Assembly (NCBI GenBank): GCA_964459985.1 | Contig: CAYWOS010000006.1 | Span: 29,382-93,381, forward strand | Source: CAYWOS01 sp964459985 | GTDB lineage: Bacteria > Bacillota > Clostridia > Christensenellales > Aristaeellaceae | Length of the DNA stretch: 64,000 nt | Reading direction: 5' to 3' | In this document: positions 24,839 through 33,542 of the stretch, piece after piece | Numbering within the stretch: the stretch's first letter is position 1 | Layout: the number at the start of each line of letters is the position of its first letter | Notes under the pieces: model-generated | Seen by the model: only the letters and a program-made list of their open reading frames with translations | Databases searched by the model: none | Told to the model about the DNA's origin: nothing | Position numbers and translations under genes: made by a program

Positions 24839-26005
24839 ATGAAGATCAGAAGGCTCGGCGCGGACGACGGCGAAGCGCTGATGAAGCTGCACAGCATGTG
24901 CTATCTTTACGAAATGACGCGGGAAGAATACGACCGGCAAGCAAAGGAAAGCCTGTCGGATTCGACGCTCGGCTTCGGCGCGTTCACCGACGGCGGCGAA
25001 TTGATCGCTTCCGTGCTCGACAATCGCTTAACCATGCGTCTGGACGGCGGTCGGTACGCCTTTTCCGGCGTCGGCGGCGTGGCGACGCACCCGGCCTACC
25101 GGCGCGGCGGCGCGGTGCGCGATCTCATCGGCGCGATTCTTCAGCAGGCGCGCGCCGACGGCTGCGTGTTTTCGGGGCTGTACCCCTTCAGCCATCCGTT
25201 TTACAGGAAATTCGGGTTTGAGACGGGGCGCGTCGAAACGGTCTGCACCTTTGGTTTTGATCAGCTCAAGCCTTTTGCCGGTGATATCGACGCGCGTATG
25301 CTGCCGCCCGGGGACGACCGCGCGGCGCTGCTCCCCGTGTACGAGGCGTTCACGTCCGCCTTCAATCTGGCGCTCGGGCGCGACAGCAAATGCATGAACG
25401 ATCTGCTCAAAAGCGATCCCTATACGGGCAACCGATACGCCTACGCGATCGAGGACGGCGGCGCGCCGGCGGCTTACGTCTGCTACACGCGCGAGCGCGA
25501 GGAGGGCAACAATGTTTTGCGCGTCGTCGATTTCGCGTACGCGACGGGCGCGGGCTTCCGAAAGCTGCTCGGCTTTCTGTACCGTCTCAGCGCGGAGTTC
25601 AAGAAAATCCGCATCGCGCTGCCCGACGGCGTTCCCCTGCCGTGGATTACAGTCGAGCCGTACGACGTGACCGCCGAGAGCAGCGCCAATTTCATGATTC
25701 GCGCGCTTGACTGTCGCCGCGCGCTGGAGGGCGTCAAAAAGTGCGGCGCGCGCTTTATCGTTGATATCCGCGACGATTTCCTGCCCGAAAACTCGGGCCG
25801 GTACCTTGTCGACGGGGATCGTGTCAAGCCGACCGACGCGCCCGCCGACGCCGAAATGAGCGTGCAGGCGTTCTCGCAGCTCGTCACGGGCGGCGTGGCC
25901 TTCGACGCGGCGCTGCTGCGCGACGACGTGCGCTGCGAACGCAACATCGAGGCGTTCCGGAATACCTTCGTCAAAAAGCCGACCTACGCGGGCGTCTATT
26001 TCTAA
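24839..26005 (+). CDS. GNAT-family N-acetyltransferase, Eis-like
   Basis: 388 residues, the size of the three-domain Eis class. The N-terminal GNAT domain has GVGGVATHPAYRRGGAVRDL (acetyl-CoA pyrophosphate loop) near residues 77-98, then LYPFSHPFYRKFGFE. A second GNAT-like half and a C-terminal SCP2-like domain (MSVQAFSQLVTGG) follow. Eis proteins acetylate amines, including aminoglycosides in some species; the substrate here is unknown. The ATG at 24839 has GGGAGGGAG just upstream; the frame stays open upstream through the repeat element but that part is not coding. It has its own promoter. Confidence 0.88.
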   Translation: MKIRRLGADDGEALMKLHSMCYLYEMTREEYDRQAKESLSDSTLGFGAFTDGGELIASVLDNRLTMRLDGGRYAFSGVGGVATHPAYRRGGAVRDLIGAILQQARADGCVFSGLYPFSHPFYRKFGFETGRVETVCTFGFDQLKPFAGDIDARMLPPGDDRAALLPVYEAFTSAFNLALGRDSKCMNDLLKSDPYTGNRYAYAIEDGGAPAAYVCYTREREEGNNVLRVVDFAYATGAGFRKLLGFLYRLSAEFKKIRIALPDGVPLPWITVEPYDVTAESSANFMIRALDCRRALEGVKKCGARFIVDIRDDFLPENSGRYLVDGDRVKPTDAPADAEMSVQAFSQLVTGGVAFDAALLRDDVRCERNIEAFRNTFVKKPTYAGVYF

Positions 26006-26015
26006 TGAAACAAAA

Positions 26016-26052
26016 CGGCGGCGAGGCGCATTCGACGCGCCTTCCGCCGCCG
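26016..26052. terminator. Hairpin between convergent GNAT and acyltransferase genes
   Basis: CGGCGGCGAGGCGC pairs with GCGCCTTCCGCCGCCG around a 7-nt loop with a small internal mismatch. U-tract is weak, so termination strength is uncertain. Confidence 0.5.
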
Positions 26053-26109
26053 CAAAGCTGCCCCGCGCACGACGTCTTCCCGGCGGCCGCGCGATGAGCG
26101 CTTTTTCGT

Positions 26110-27363
26110 TTATGATACGGTTTCGCCGATCAGCCGGTCGCGTATGTCCTCAAGCAGCCGCCCGACATCGCTCCCCGCGCGCTCCCCGGCGTAGAAACCC
26201 GCCGATATCGTCAGTTCGCCGCCGTACCCGCAGGCGCCCAGCATGAAGGCGGGCGCGCGCATGGCCGGCAGAAGCGGAACGACGCCCCTGACGGCGATCC
26301 CGCCCAGCGCGAGCGCGCCCGGGGCGACCAAGCCGAGATTGGACAGAATCGGCGCGGCGACGCCCGACGCGCGGCTCTTTTCCCCCGCGCCGGTCAGATA
26401 TACCCGCGCCTTGGCGTACGGCATCGTCCGCATATAGGTCATCATCGCCGCGCCGGATATCCCGGGGCGGCCGCTTTTAATGACCGACGTCTGCGCGCGG
26501 ACCTCCTCGACGACGCGTTCATAGGACGATTCCGGCAAAACCTCCGCGACGACCGATTCCATGCCCGACAGATTGGCGGCGGCGGGCGCGGACGCATCGT
26601 CGAGATAACGGCGCAGATCAACCGTCAGATGGATTTCCGTCCGCTCGCGGCCCGTCCGCCGCGCCGACAGCGCCATCGCCAGCGCGGCGATCAGGCGGTC
26701 GTTCACCGTGCCGCCCGGACGCCTGACGGCGGAAAGCGGCAGCGACAGCCATCGGTATTCCGTTTGCCGTCCGTCCGTGCCGATGAACGGCACCGTCGCG
26801 GGCGCGCCGGACGCGGGGGCCTCGCGCCTGATCGCCGCGCGGGGATCCGAAAGCCCGCACCGCGCGAAAACCGGCGCGTCCGAGCGATCGGCGCAGACGC
26901 GCGCGTCCGGCCGCCGTCCCGAAAGGCGCGCGTTATAGCAGTCGATCAGCAGCGACAGGCATCGCTTCGCGCCGCCGCCGTCGACTGCCGCGTGATCCAG
27001 CGCGAGACAAAGCGCGGTTTCTCCCGGCGTCGCGACCAGCGCGGCCTTCATCGCCGCGTCCCGGACCGGATCGCCGCGCATGAACGCGTTCAGCCCGCCG
27101 CAAAGATCGTCGGCGTCAAGCGTTTCAAAGAATGCCGCGCCGCGCGCGGGCGTCCAGACGGGCGACGGCCGCGCGTCGTCAAAACGACAGCCCAGCACGG
27201 GCTGCATATCGATCAGATCATCAATCGCCAGGCGCAGCGCATCCTCGTCGGGTTTGCCCGAAAGCAGCGCCGCAAGACACGACGCGCCGTTCCCGCTCGT
27301 CTCATGCGAAATGTGATTCGCCCAGTCCTGCCCGGTCGTTTCCAATGTCATGTCGGCGTTCAT
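26110..27363 (-). CDS. Condensation-domain-like acyltransferase
   Basis: 417 residues. The core motif DHAAVDGGG near residue 124 corresponds to the HHxxxDG active site of the chloramphenicol-acetyltransferase/condensation superfamily, with D replacing the first H. A later NLSGMESVVAEVLPESSYE and a structural C-terminal half fit the stand-alone alcohol-acetyltransferase/PapA5/WES-like group (COG4908). It probably transfers an acyl group to an alcohol or amine of a lipid or sugar. It is the last gene behind a nucleotidyltransferase and an esterase, so an acylated glycan or glycolipid product is possible. Substrate unknown. Confidence 0.7.
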   Translation of the reverse strand: MNADMTLETTGQDWANHISHETSGNGASCLAALLSGKPDEDALRLAIDDLIDMQPVLGCRFDDARPSPVWTPARGAAFFETLDADDLCGGLNAFMRGDPVRDAAMKAALVATPGETALCLALDHAAVDGGGAKRCLSLLIDCYNARLSGRRPDARVCADRSDAPVFARCGLSDPRAAIRREAPASGAPATVPFIGTDGRQTEYRWLSLPLSAVRRPGGTVNDRLIAALAMALSARRTGRERTEIHLTVDLRRYLDDASAPAAANLSGMESVVAEVLPESSYERVVEEVRAQTSVIKSGRPGISGAAMMTYMRTMPYAKARVYLTGAGEKSRASGVAAPILSNLGLVAPGALALGGIAVRGVVPLLPAMRAPAFMLGACGYGGELTISAGFYAGERAGSDVGRLLEDIRDRLIGETVS

Positions 27364-27420
27364 ACCTCGCGCATCCTTTCAAAAGTAAAGACGCGCGGAG
27401 CTTCCCCGCGCGCCCGTCCG

Positions 27421-28494
27421 TCATTCCCGAAAGAGCATCGGCAGAAAATCGTGAATGCAGCGCCGCCAGACCGTCCAGTCATGCCCGCCGCCGTAGGTCT
27501 GGCGGATGATGGGCAGCTCCCTGCCGGCCAGATAATCGTCGTCCTCGGCAAACCGATGCCAGAAGGTGTCTTCGGTGCCCATCGCGCGGAAAAACACGCG
27601 GTACGCGCGGCGGAACGTTTCGGCGTCGTCCAGCGCCTTGAGGTGCGGCTCGTCCGCGTCGCCCCACGGCGCGCGCAGAAAGCCGCTGAACAGCCCCGCG
27701 TAGCCGAACAGTTCGGGGTGCGTCAGCGTGACGATGCTCGTTTGATAGCTGCCCATGCTCAAGCCCGCCATCGCGCGGCTCCATTTGTCGTTGTTCACGG
27801 CGTACTCGCGCTCGATATACGGGATCAGATCGGCGATCAGCAAGCGCGTGAACAGCGTCCTTTCGGTCGAAAAATCCTTTTGCGCCATGCCGTTGCCCAT
27901 GACGATCACCATCTCGGCGGCGCGCCCGTCATGGATCAGCCCGTCGGCGATGCGGCACAAATGCCCCTGATACACCCAGCCCGTCTCGTTTTCGCCGTAC
28001 CCGTGCTGCAGGTAGAGCACGGGATACCGTCCGCTTTCGGTATACGCGGGCGGCGTGTAGACAAGGCAGCTTTCGGTCTTTCCCGTCACCGATGACAGGT
28101 AATACCTGCGCGCGACCGCGCCGTGCGGGATCTCGCGCAGCGCGTCAAATTCCTCGCCCGGTACGGGAATATCCACGAAGTTCATGGGACGGCAGCAGCC
28201 GTACCCGATGGGCAGATAGGGGCTGATCACGTCGGCGCCGTCGATCTTGAGGAAGAAATACTTGAACCCTCTGCCCAGATCGGCCGTCAGCTCCCACGCG
28301 CCGTCCGGCGCTTTCTCAAACGCGCTCACGCTGCCGAACTGATCCAGCTCCACGCGCCGCGCGTCCGGCGCGATCAGGCGGATATGGACGCGCCCGTCGT
28401 TCAGGATCTGAACGCCCTGAACGCCGTCGCGATCCTTTTCGCCGATGATCGGATCGAACGCGAGCGCCGTATCGAGCGGCCACTGTCTGTTCAT
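27421..28494 (-). CDS. Esterase, CE1/enterochelin-esterase type with N-terminal E-set domain
   Basis: 357 residues. N-terminal beta-sandwich (VHIRLIAPDARRVELDQF to WELTADLGRGFKYFFLKIDG), as in XynZ- and Fes-like enzymes. The alpha/beta-hydrolase domain has PVLYLQHGYGENETGW (oxyanion hole) near 157, nucleophile GLSMGSYQ near 243, and catalytic His in GGGHDW near 340. Cytoplasmic, no signal peptide. Likely a feruloyl- or acyl-esterase acting on imported oligosaccharides or a siderophore. Starts 13 bp after the nucleotidyltransferase stop. Confidence 0.82.
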   Translation of the reverse strand: MNRQWPLDTALAFDPIIGEKDRDGVQGVQILNDGRVHIRLIAPDARRVELDQFGSVSAFEKAPDGAWELTADLGRGFKYFFLKIDGADVISPYLPIGYGCCRPMNFVDIPVPGEEFDALREIPHGAVARRYYLSSVTGKTESCLVYTPPAYTESGRYPVLYLQHGYGENETGWVYQGHLCRIADGLIHDGRAAEMVIVMGNGMAQKDFSTERTLFTRLLIADLIPYIEREYAVNNDKWSRAMAGLSMGSYQTSIVTLTHPELFGYAGLFSGFLRAPWGDADEPHLKALDDAETFRRAYRVFFRAMGTEDTFWHRFAEDDDYLAGRELPIIRQTYGGGHDWTVWRRCIHDFLPMLFRE

Positions 28495-28507
28495 GCGGAT
28501 GCCTCCT

Positions 28508-29425
28508 TTACTCGCTCCAGAGCTGCCCGGGATAAACGCCCTGCGCCTTCATGCGCGCGACGGCGGCCTTGACGATCGGCAGATCGTCGGGATAGGTGAC
28601 GCCGTACCAGCGGTCGCGCGAAGGCAGAACGCGGATTCTCGTCTGTTCCTCGCGGATCATCTGTCCGGGCACATACGGCAGGAAATACTCGCATTTGAGC
28701 GGGTTCTTGGGCAGGTTTTCCAGCATGAAGGGCTTGAAGCGCCTTTCGATCTCGCCCATCATGTCAAGCCCGAAGCCCCACATATTCATCGATACCTGCG
28801 TGCCGTCGGGCAGGAAGGTTTCGGTTGTCCAGTCGTCCTCGGTATACGCCGCGCCGCCCGGACGCGCCGCGATGGTCAGGCGCTCGACGATATCGGTCAG
28901 GCAGTTTTCGCCGTCTACCTGACAAATGCCGCGCGAAACGGTGCCGTTCTCGGTCAGCGTATTCTCAATGCGATAGCCGACCATCGCGTGCTCCGTCGCG
29001 CCGTCCGACGCCGCGAGAAAATCGTATATGGATTGGAACGCCGAGCGCCCGTAGAAGTCGTCGGCGTTGACGACGGCGAAGGGGCCGTTGATCAGATGCC
29101 TCGCCGACAGCGCGGCGTGCGCCGTGCCCCACGGCTTTTGCCTTCCTTCCGGGATCACGATGCCCTCGGGGACGTCGCAGAGCTTCTGATAGGCGTATTT
29201 TACGTTGATATCGCGCTCGATACGGCGCCCGATCGCCGCGTGGAACGCCTCGCGCATTTCCTCCTTGACGACGAAGATCACCGTGTCAAAGCCGGCGCGC
29301 CGCGCGTCGTAAATCGTGTAGTCGATGATCAAATGCCCGGCGTCGTCCACAGGCGTCACCTGCTTTTGTCCCTTGAAGCGGCTGCCCAGCCCCGCCGCCA
29401 TGATGAGCAATACGGGTTTGTCCAA
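28508..29425 (-). CDS. Sugar-phosphate nucleotidyltransferase-like protein
   Basis: 305 residues. N-terminal nucleotide-binding motif LLIMAAGLGSRFKGQKQ, close to GlmU/RfbA-type G-x-G-x-R. Further motifs are PWGTAHAALSA near 110 and the metal-binding NADDFYG near 130. Builds an NDP-sugar or transfers an NMP group to a small phosphorylated alcohol. The TTG at 29425 is chosen as start: it has AAGGGAGA eight bases upstream and begins the family N-terminus. An in-frame ATG further upstream overlaps the promoter. First gene of an operon with the esterase and acyltransferase. Confidence 0.85.
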   Translation of the reverse strand: MDKPVLLIMAAGLGSRFKGQKQVTPVDDAGHLIIDYTIYDARRAGFDTVIFVVKEEMREAFHAAIGRRIERDINVKYAYQKLCDVPEGIVIPEGRQKPWGTAHAALSARHLINGPFAVVNADDFYGRSAFQSIYDFLAASDGATEHAMVGYRIENTLTENGTVSRGICQVDGENCLTDIVERLTIAARPGGAAYTEDDWTTETFLPDGTQVSMNMWGFGLDMMGEIERRFKPFMLENLPKNPLKCEYFLPYVPGQMIREEQTRIRVLPSRDRWYGVTYPDDLPIVKAAVARMKAQGVYPGQLWSE

Positions 29426-29459
29426 TTCGATCGTCTCCCTTCGCTGTATGCTGCGTCCG

Positions 29460-29491
29460 ATTATACGCCGGACGGAAAGGCTTGACAAGCC
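29460..29491 (-). promoter_or_regulatory. Promoter of nucleotidyltransferase operon with palindrome over -35
   Basis: On the minus strand: TTGTCA (29483-29488), 17 bp, TATAAT (29460-29465). The 13-bp palindrome GGCTTGACAAGCC (29479-29491) covers the -35 and could be an operator. Confidence 0.75.
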
Positions 29492-29565
29492 CCGGCGCTA
29501 TACACTTGATGCGCCGAACGTATACGATTTTGCGCGCGGCGTCCGGGACGGCGAAGGAAGCGGCT

Positions 29566-30633
29566 TTACGCCATTCCTGCGTCCGCCTTCTCAAACAGCG
29601 AAAGCAGCTTGTCCATCCCGCGCAGCGCCGGATCGTTCCATGTGAACCACGGAAAAAGCGGGCACTTGAGCGCCGTTTCGCCGCCCGAAACCAGTTCCGC
29701 GCACAGGCGCGGACGCCTGCCCGTTTTGTCGGTCTGCGTGCAGTAGCCGCAGCCGTCGCAGGTCTTAAGGCGGCCGAACACGAACGCGCGCGTTTCCTCG
29801 TCCCATGTTCCGTACTCCTTTAAAAGCAGCCGGAACGCCGGCACGCGGAACTCAAAGATCAGCTGCCGATCCTTGCGCCAATTGAGGCTGACGCGCATCG
29901 ACGCCGTTTCGCCGCCCGCGTACTCCTTGAGCCATTTGACGTACGCGAAGCGCGTTTTATTCGCAAGGTCGTCGTTTGAGCAGACGAACCCGCGCGCGCG
30001 GAAGAAGTCCTCCAGCCGCTCGAGCGCCGCGCGATCGGGAATCAGCGCGGCGAACTGCTCGGCGGCGGTATAGACCCTGCCGAGATACTTCTGGTAGATA
30101 AAGGCGACGACGCGCGTGATCTTCTGCGCGCCCCGATCGTCGGCGGCAGCGTACGCGCGCCACGCCGTAAACATCCGCGGGTATTTATCGGATGATATGA
30201 TCGTTTCCGCCTTGGTCTGCGCGACCGTCAGCCCGAGCGCCTCCAGCCGTTCCCGAAGCGCCTTGGAGACGGCTTTATCGGCCTTTTCGACGACCCATTT
30301 CCCGTCGGTCGCCTCGCCGTGCGCGCCCAGCTCGATCATCGGCTCGACGGCGGCGACGAACTTGCCCTCGATTTTCTCCATGGCCTTGATCAGCTCGGGT
30401 CGGCTGTTATTGAGCTGCCCGCCCAAATAGCAGTCGTCCTGTTCCTCGCCGACGCCGATCATGGCGTGGTTTTCGTAATACGCCGTCAGCATATCGCGCA
30501 GAAACGCGTGCATCTGCCTCTGTGATTCGGCGGGAATGCCTTCGACCGGCTTGAACGCGGGATAGGCGGCGATATAGGCGTACAGGATTCTTTTCCCGAG
30601 CGAGGGAAAGGTTTTCCCGAGCATATTCTCCAT
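29566..30633 (-). CDS. Conserved protein of unknown function with C-terminal Cys cluster
   Basis: 355 residues, soluble, no signal. It is mostly alpha-helical with many charged residues. The C-terminal part carries CDGCGYCTQTDKTGRRPRLC and then CPLFPWFTWNDPAL, a pattern that could hold zinc or an Fe-S cluster. I do not recognise a named family. It starts 19 bp after the MgtC-like gene and is probably its operon partner. Confidence 0.6.
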   Translation of the reverse strand: MENMLGKTFPSLGKRILYAYIAAYPAFKPVEGIPAESQRQMHAFLRDMLTAYYENHAMIGVGEEQDDCYLGGQLNNSRPELIKAMEKIEGKFVAAVEPMIELGAHGEATDGKWVVEKADKAVSKALRERLEALGLTVAQTKAETIISSDKYPRMFTAWRAYAAADDRGAQKITRVVAFIYQKYLGRVYTAAEQFAALIPDRAALERLEDFFRARGFVCSNDDLANKTRFAYVKWLKEYAGGETASMRVSLNWRKDRQLIFEFRVPAFRLLLKEYGTWDEETRAFVFGRLKTCDGCGYCTQTDKTGRRPRLCAELVSGGETALKCPLFPWFTWNDPALRGMDKLLSLFEKADAGMA

Positions 30634-30652
30634 TGCGCGCCTCCGTGAACGC

Positions 30653-31354
30653 TTACGTGTTGCAGGTGCGGACGATCTGGACGTGCGGATACGCCGACAG
30701 ATAGCTCACGATGTCGATGTAGCTCATGCGCGCGGGCAGATGCAGCGTATAGAGGTTGGTGTACAGGTCCTGCTCGGCGTCCTTGGCCTCGCTGACCGAT
30801 TCGATGTGAAAGTCGAGGTCGAGCACCTTGATGCCGCTTTTCTGGAAGAAATCGTTGATATACGCCAGCGTTTCGGTGCGGTGCGTGAAGCGGATCTCCA
30901 CGCGCTTGACGGCGTTGACGCGGATGATGCGCTGCAAAAACGTCAGCACGATCAATACGATCACGCACACGATGATCGCGATCCAGTAAAAGCCGTAGCC
31001 GATCATCAGCCCGAGGCATCCGACGTTCCACAGACTGGCGGCGGTGGTCAGACCGGCGATTTTCTTCTGCGATACGAAGATCGTGCCCGCGCCGAGGAAG
31101 CCGATGCCGCTGATGACCTGGGCGCACAGACGCCCGATATTGAGCGTGATGCCGTCCTCGCCGCCCGCCGAGAGCAATTCGTTGTGAATCATGCATTCGA
31201 CCAGCGCGATCACGCACGCGCCGAGGCATACCAGTACGTGCGTCCGCATTCCGGCGGGGCGGTTTTTATACTCGCGCTCGACGCCGATCGCGCCGCCCAC
31301 CAGCACGGCGATCAGCACCCGAATAATGGACTCGGTCCAGTTCACGTCAAACAT
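30653..31354 (-). CDS. MgtC/SapB-family membrane protein
   Basis: 233 residues. The hydrophobic N-terminal half has four to five helices with MgtC signatures: GGAIGVEREYKNRPAGMRTHVLV, GIGFLGAGTI and GLTTAASLWNVGCLG. A cytoplasmic ACT-like C-terminal domain (VEIRFTHRTETLAYINDFF onward) follows. Proposed roles are in magnesium or phosphate homeostasis and membrane potential. The ATG at 31354 has CAGGTGAT upstream and begins the conserved start; an earlier in-frame start is less likely. Confidence 0.9.
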   Translation of the reverse strand: MFDVNWTESIIRVLIAVLVGGAIGVEREYKNRPAGMRTHVLVCLGACVIALVECMIHNELLSAGGEDGITLNIGRLCAQVISGIGFLGAGTIFVSQKKIAGLTTAASLWNVGCLGLMIGYGFYWIAIIVCVIVLIVLTFLQRIIRVNAVKRVEIRFTHRTETLAYINDFFQKSGIKVLDLDFHIESVSEAKDAEQDLYTNLYTLHLPARMSYIDIVSYLSAYPHVQIVRTCNT

Positions 31355-31385
31355 CAAAATCACCTGCTTATAAGAATAGAGCAGC

Positions 31386-31415
31386 ATTATAGCACGTCTT
31401 CGCGAAAAAATCCAG
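31386..31415 (-). promoter_or_regulatory. Probable promoter of the MgtC-like operon
   Basis: Consensus TATAAT at 31386-31391 on the minus strand; the -35 (TGGATT or neighbours) is poor. Confidence 0.45.
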
Positions 31416-31521
31416 TGAAAATCGGCGAAAAAGCGACCAAATCTTCACAGGCGAACGCAAAACAACGACGGTTTCTGCGCGCGCGCCGCCGCGGACGCCG
31501 CCGGATTCCTCCTGCGCACGC

Positions 31522-31550
31522 TTGCGTACGGGAGAAAAATATGGTACAAT
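31522..31550 (+). promoter_or_regulatory. Promoter of trpS operon
   Basis: TTGCGT (31522-31527), 17-bp spacer, TACAAT (31545-31550). The leader is under 30 nt, so no T-box riboswitch can fit. Confidence 0.75.
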
Positions 31551-31578
31551 TCCGGCATTCGATGGATAAGGAGATGGC

Positions 31579-32595
31579 ATGTTCATGGACGGCGCGGCGG
31601 AAAAGAAAAAAACGGTGTTTTCGGGCATTCAGCCCTCCGGGAATATCACGCTGGGCAACTATATCGGCGCGCTGCGCAATTTCACGCTGTTCGGCGACGC
31701 CGACTGCCTGTACTGCGTGGTCGACCTGCACGCCATGACGGTCAGGCAGGACCCGGCGGCGCTGCGCAAACGCACGACGAGCCTCGCCGCGCTGTACGTC
31801 GCCTGCGGACTGGACCCCGTGAAGAACATCATTTACGTGCAGAGCCACGTCCCCGCGCACGCCGAGCTTGCGTGGATTCTCAACTGCTACACCTATATGG
31901 GCGAGCTTTCGCGCATGACGCAGTTCAAGGATAAATCAGCCAAGCACGCCGATAATATCAACGCCGGGCTGTTCACCTATCCCGTGCTGATGGCGTCCGA
32001 CATCCTTTTGTACCAGACCGATCTCGTGCCCGTCGGCGTCGATCAGAAGCAGCACGTCGAGATCTGCCGCGACATCGCGCAGCGCTTCAACGGCGTGTAC
32101 GGCGACGTGTTCGCCATCCCCGAGCCGTACATCCGCAAGGAAACCGCGAAAATCATGAGCCTGACCGAGCCGACGCGCAAGATGAGCAAGTCGGACCCGG
32201 AGGAAAGCTTTATCGCCGTGCTCGACGGCAAGGACGACATCCGCCGCAAGCTCAAGCGCGCCGTCACCGACAGCGACGGCGAAATCCGTTTTGATCCCGA
32301 GAACAAGCCGGGCGTGTCCAACCTGCTCACCATCCTGTCGGTGCTGACCGGGCGCACGATGGAGGAAACGGTGCGGTCGCTCGAGGGGCTGGGCTACGGC
32401 GCGCTCAAGGACGCCGCGACCGAGGCCGTCATCGCCGAATTGACGCCCATTCAGGCGCGCTACAACGAAATCGTCGCCGACAAGAAAGCTCTGAACGATA
32501 TGCTGCGCGGCAACGCCGAGCGCGCGAGCTATCTCGCCAACAAAACGCTGCGCAAGGTTTACAAAAAGATCGGGCTGTACCAGACGGAAAAATAA
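31579..32595 (+). CDS. trpS: Tryptophan-tRNA ligase
   Basis: Class I aminoacyl-tRNA synthetase charging tRNA-Trp; 338 residues, the usual length. The HIGH-equivalent PSGNITLGNYIG lies near residue 20 and KMSKSDPEES near 205. Trp-pocket residues are in NCYTYMGELSRMTQFKDKS. AAGGAG precedes the ATG-TTC-ATG start; the second ATG is a possible alternative. The operon continues with a hydrolase, P1 peptidase, acpS and nnr. Confidence 0.97.
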   Translation: MFMDGAAEKKKTVFSGIQPSGNITLGNYIGALRNFTLFGDADCLYCVVDLHAMTVRQDPAALRKRTTSLAALYVACGLDPVKNIIYVQSHVPAHAELAWILNCYTYMGELSRMTQFKDKSAKHADNINAGLFTYPVLMASDILLYQTDLVPVGVDQKQHVEICRDIAQRFNGVYGDVFAIPEPYIRKETAKIMSLTEPTRKMSKSDPEESFIAVLDGKDDIRRKLKRAVTDSDGEIRFDPENKPGVSNLLTILSVLTGRTMEETVRSLEGLGYGALKDAATEAVIAELTPIQARYNEIVADKKALNDMLRGNAERASYLANKTLRKVYKKIGLYQTEK

Positions 32596-32607
32596 GGAGT
32601 GATACGG

Positions 32608-33540
32608 GTGGAAATCGTCACGCTCACGCGCGTTCCCGTCGCGCCGCGCGAAACGGACGGGTATGCGATCGATCTGTCGCTGTGGCTGCCCGAAGCCGAA
32701 CCGCGCGCCGTCGTGCAGATTTTGCACGGCATGGCGGAGCATATCGCGCGGTACGATCGGCTGGCGCGGGCGCTGTGCGCGCGCGGGTACGCCGTCGCCG
32801 GGCACGATCATCGCGGGCACGGCAAGGACTGCGCGGCCGACAAAATCGGATACTTCGCCGATCGGAACGGCTGGGACGCCGTGATAACAGACGCGCGCGC
32901 CGTGACCGAGGCGCTGCGCGGGCGCTTTCCGGGCAAGCCAATCGTCCTCTTGGGGCACTCGATGGGCAGTTTCGCGGCGCGCGAGTACGCGCTGCGATAC
33001 GGGAACGATATCGCCGCGCTCGTCTTGAGCGGCACGGGGTACTACGGCAAGGCGCTGTGCGCGGCGGGCAAAACGCTGGCATGGTTGAGCGCGCCGAAAA
33101 AGCCCGCGAAGCTCGTCGATCAGATCGCGTTTTCTTCCAATAACAAGGCTTTCGAGCCGTCGCGCACGGCGTTCGACTGGCTATCCCGCGACGAAAAAGA
33201 GGTCGATCGTTACGTCGCCGATCCGCTCTGCGGCTTCGTGTTCACGGGGCGCGCGTTTTACGATTTCTTCGGCAGCCTGAAAGCGCTGACGCGAAAATCG
33301 CGGCTGAACGGCGTCCGAAAGGATCTGCCGATCCTGCTGCTCTCGGGCGGCCGCGATCCCGTGGGCGGCATGGGCGCGGGCGTGAAGCGGGTTTGCGAGG
33401 AATACAGGGACGCCGGCGTGCGGGACGTGTCCATGACGCTTTATCCCGACGCGCGGCATGAAATCTTCAACGAAATCAATCGCGACGAGATCACGCGCGA
33501 TCTCGCCGACTGGCTCGACCAACGGATCGGGGAGGCGTAA
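32608..33540 (+). CDS. Alpha/beta-hydrolase, monoacylglycerol-lipase-like
   Basis: 310 residues, cytoplasmic. Seen: oxyanion motif ILHGMAEHIARYDRLA near residue 37, the MGL-type AGHDHRGHG, nucleophile elbow GHSMGSFAAREYAL near 115, the late Asp in GGRDPVGG, and catalytic His in PDARHEIFNE. Likely hydrolyses a lysophospholipid or monoacylglycerol. The GTG at 32608 has AAGGAG eight bases upstream; a GTG three codons earlier overlaps that site. Follows trpS by 12 bp. Confidence 0.87.
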   Translation: MEIVTLTRVPVAPRETDGYAIDLSLWLPEAEPRAVVQILHGMAEHIARYDRLARALCARGYAVAGHDHRGHGKDCAADKIGYFADRNGWDAVITDARAVTEALRGRFPGKPIVLLGHSMGSFAAREYALRYGNDIAALVLSGTGYYGKALCAAGKTLAWLSAPKKPAKLVDQIAFSSNNKAFEPSRTAFDWLSRDEKEVDRYVADPLCGFVFTGRAFYDFFGSLKALTRKSRLNGVRKDLPILLLSGGRDPVGGMGAGVKRVCEEYRDAGVRDVSMTLYPDARHEIFNEINRDEITRDLADWLDQRIGEA

Positions 33541-33542
33541 TC

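Noticed and set aside
31355..31578. T-box riboswitch before trpS
   Set aside because: The promoter lies about 30 bp from the start codon, and no specifier or antiterminator sequence is visible.
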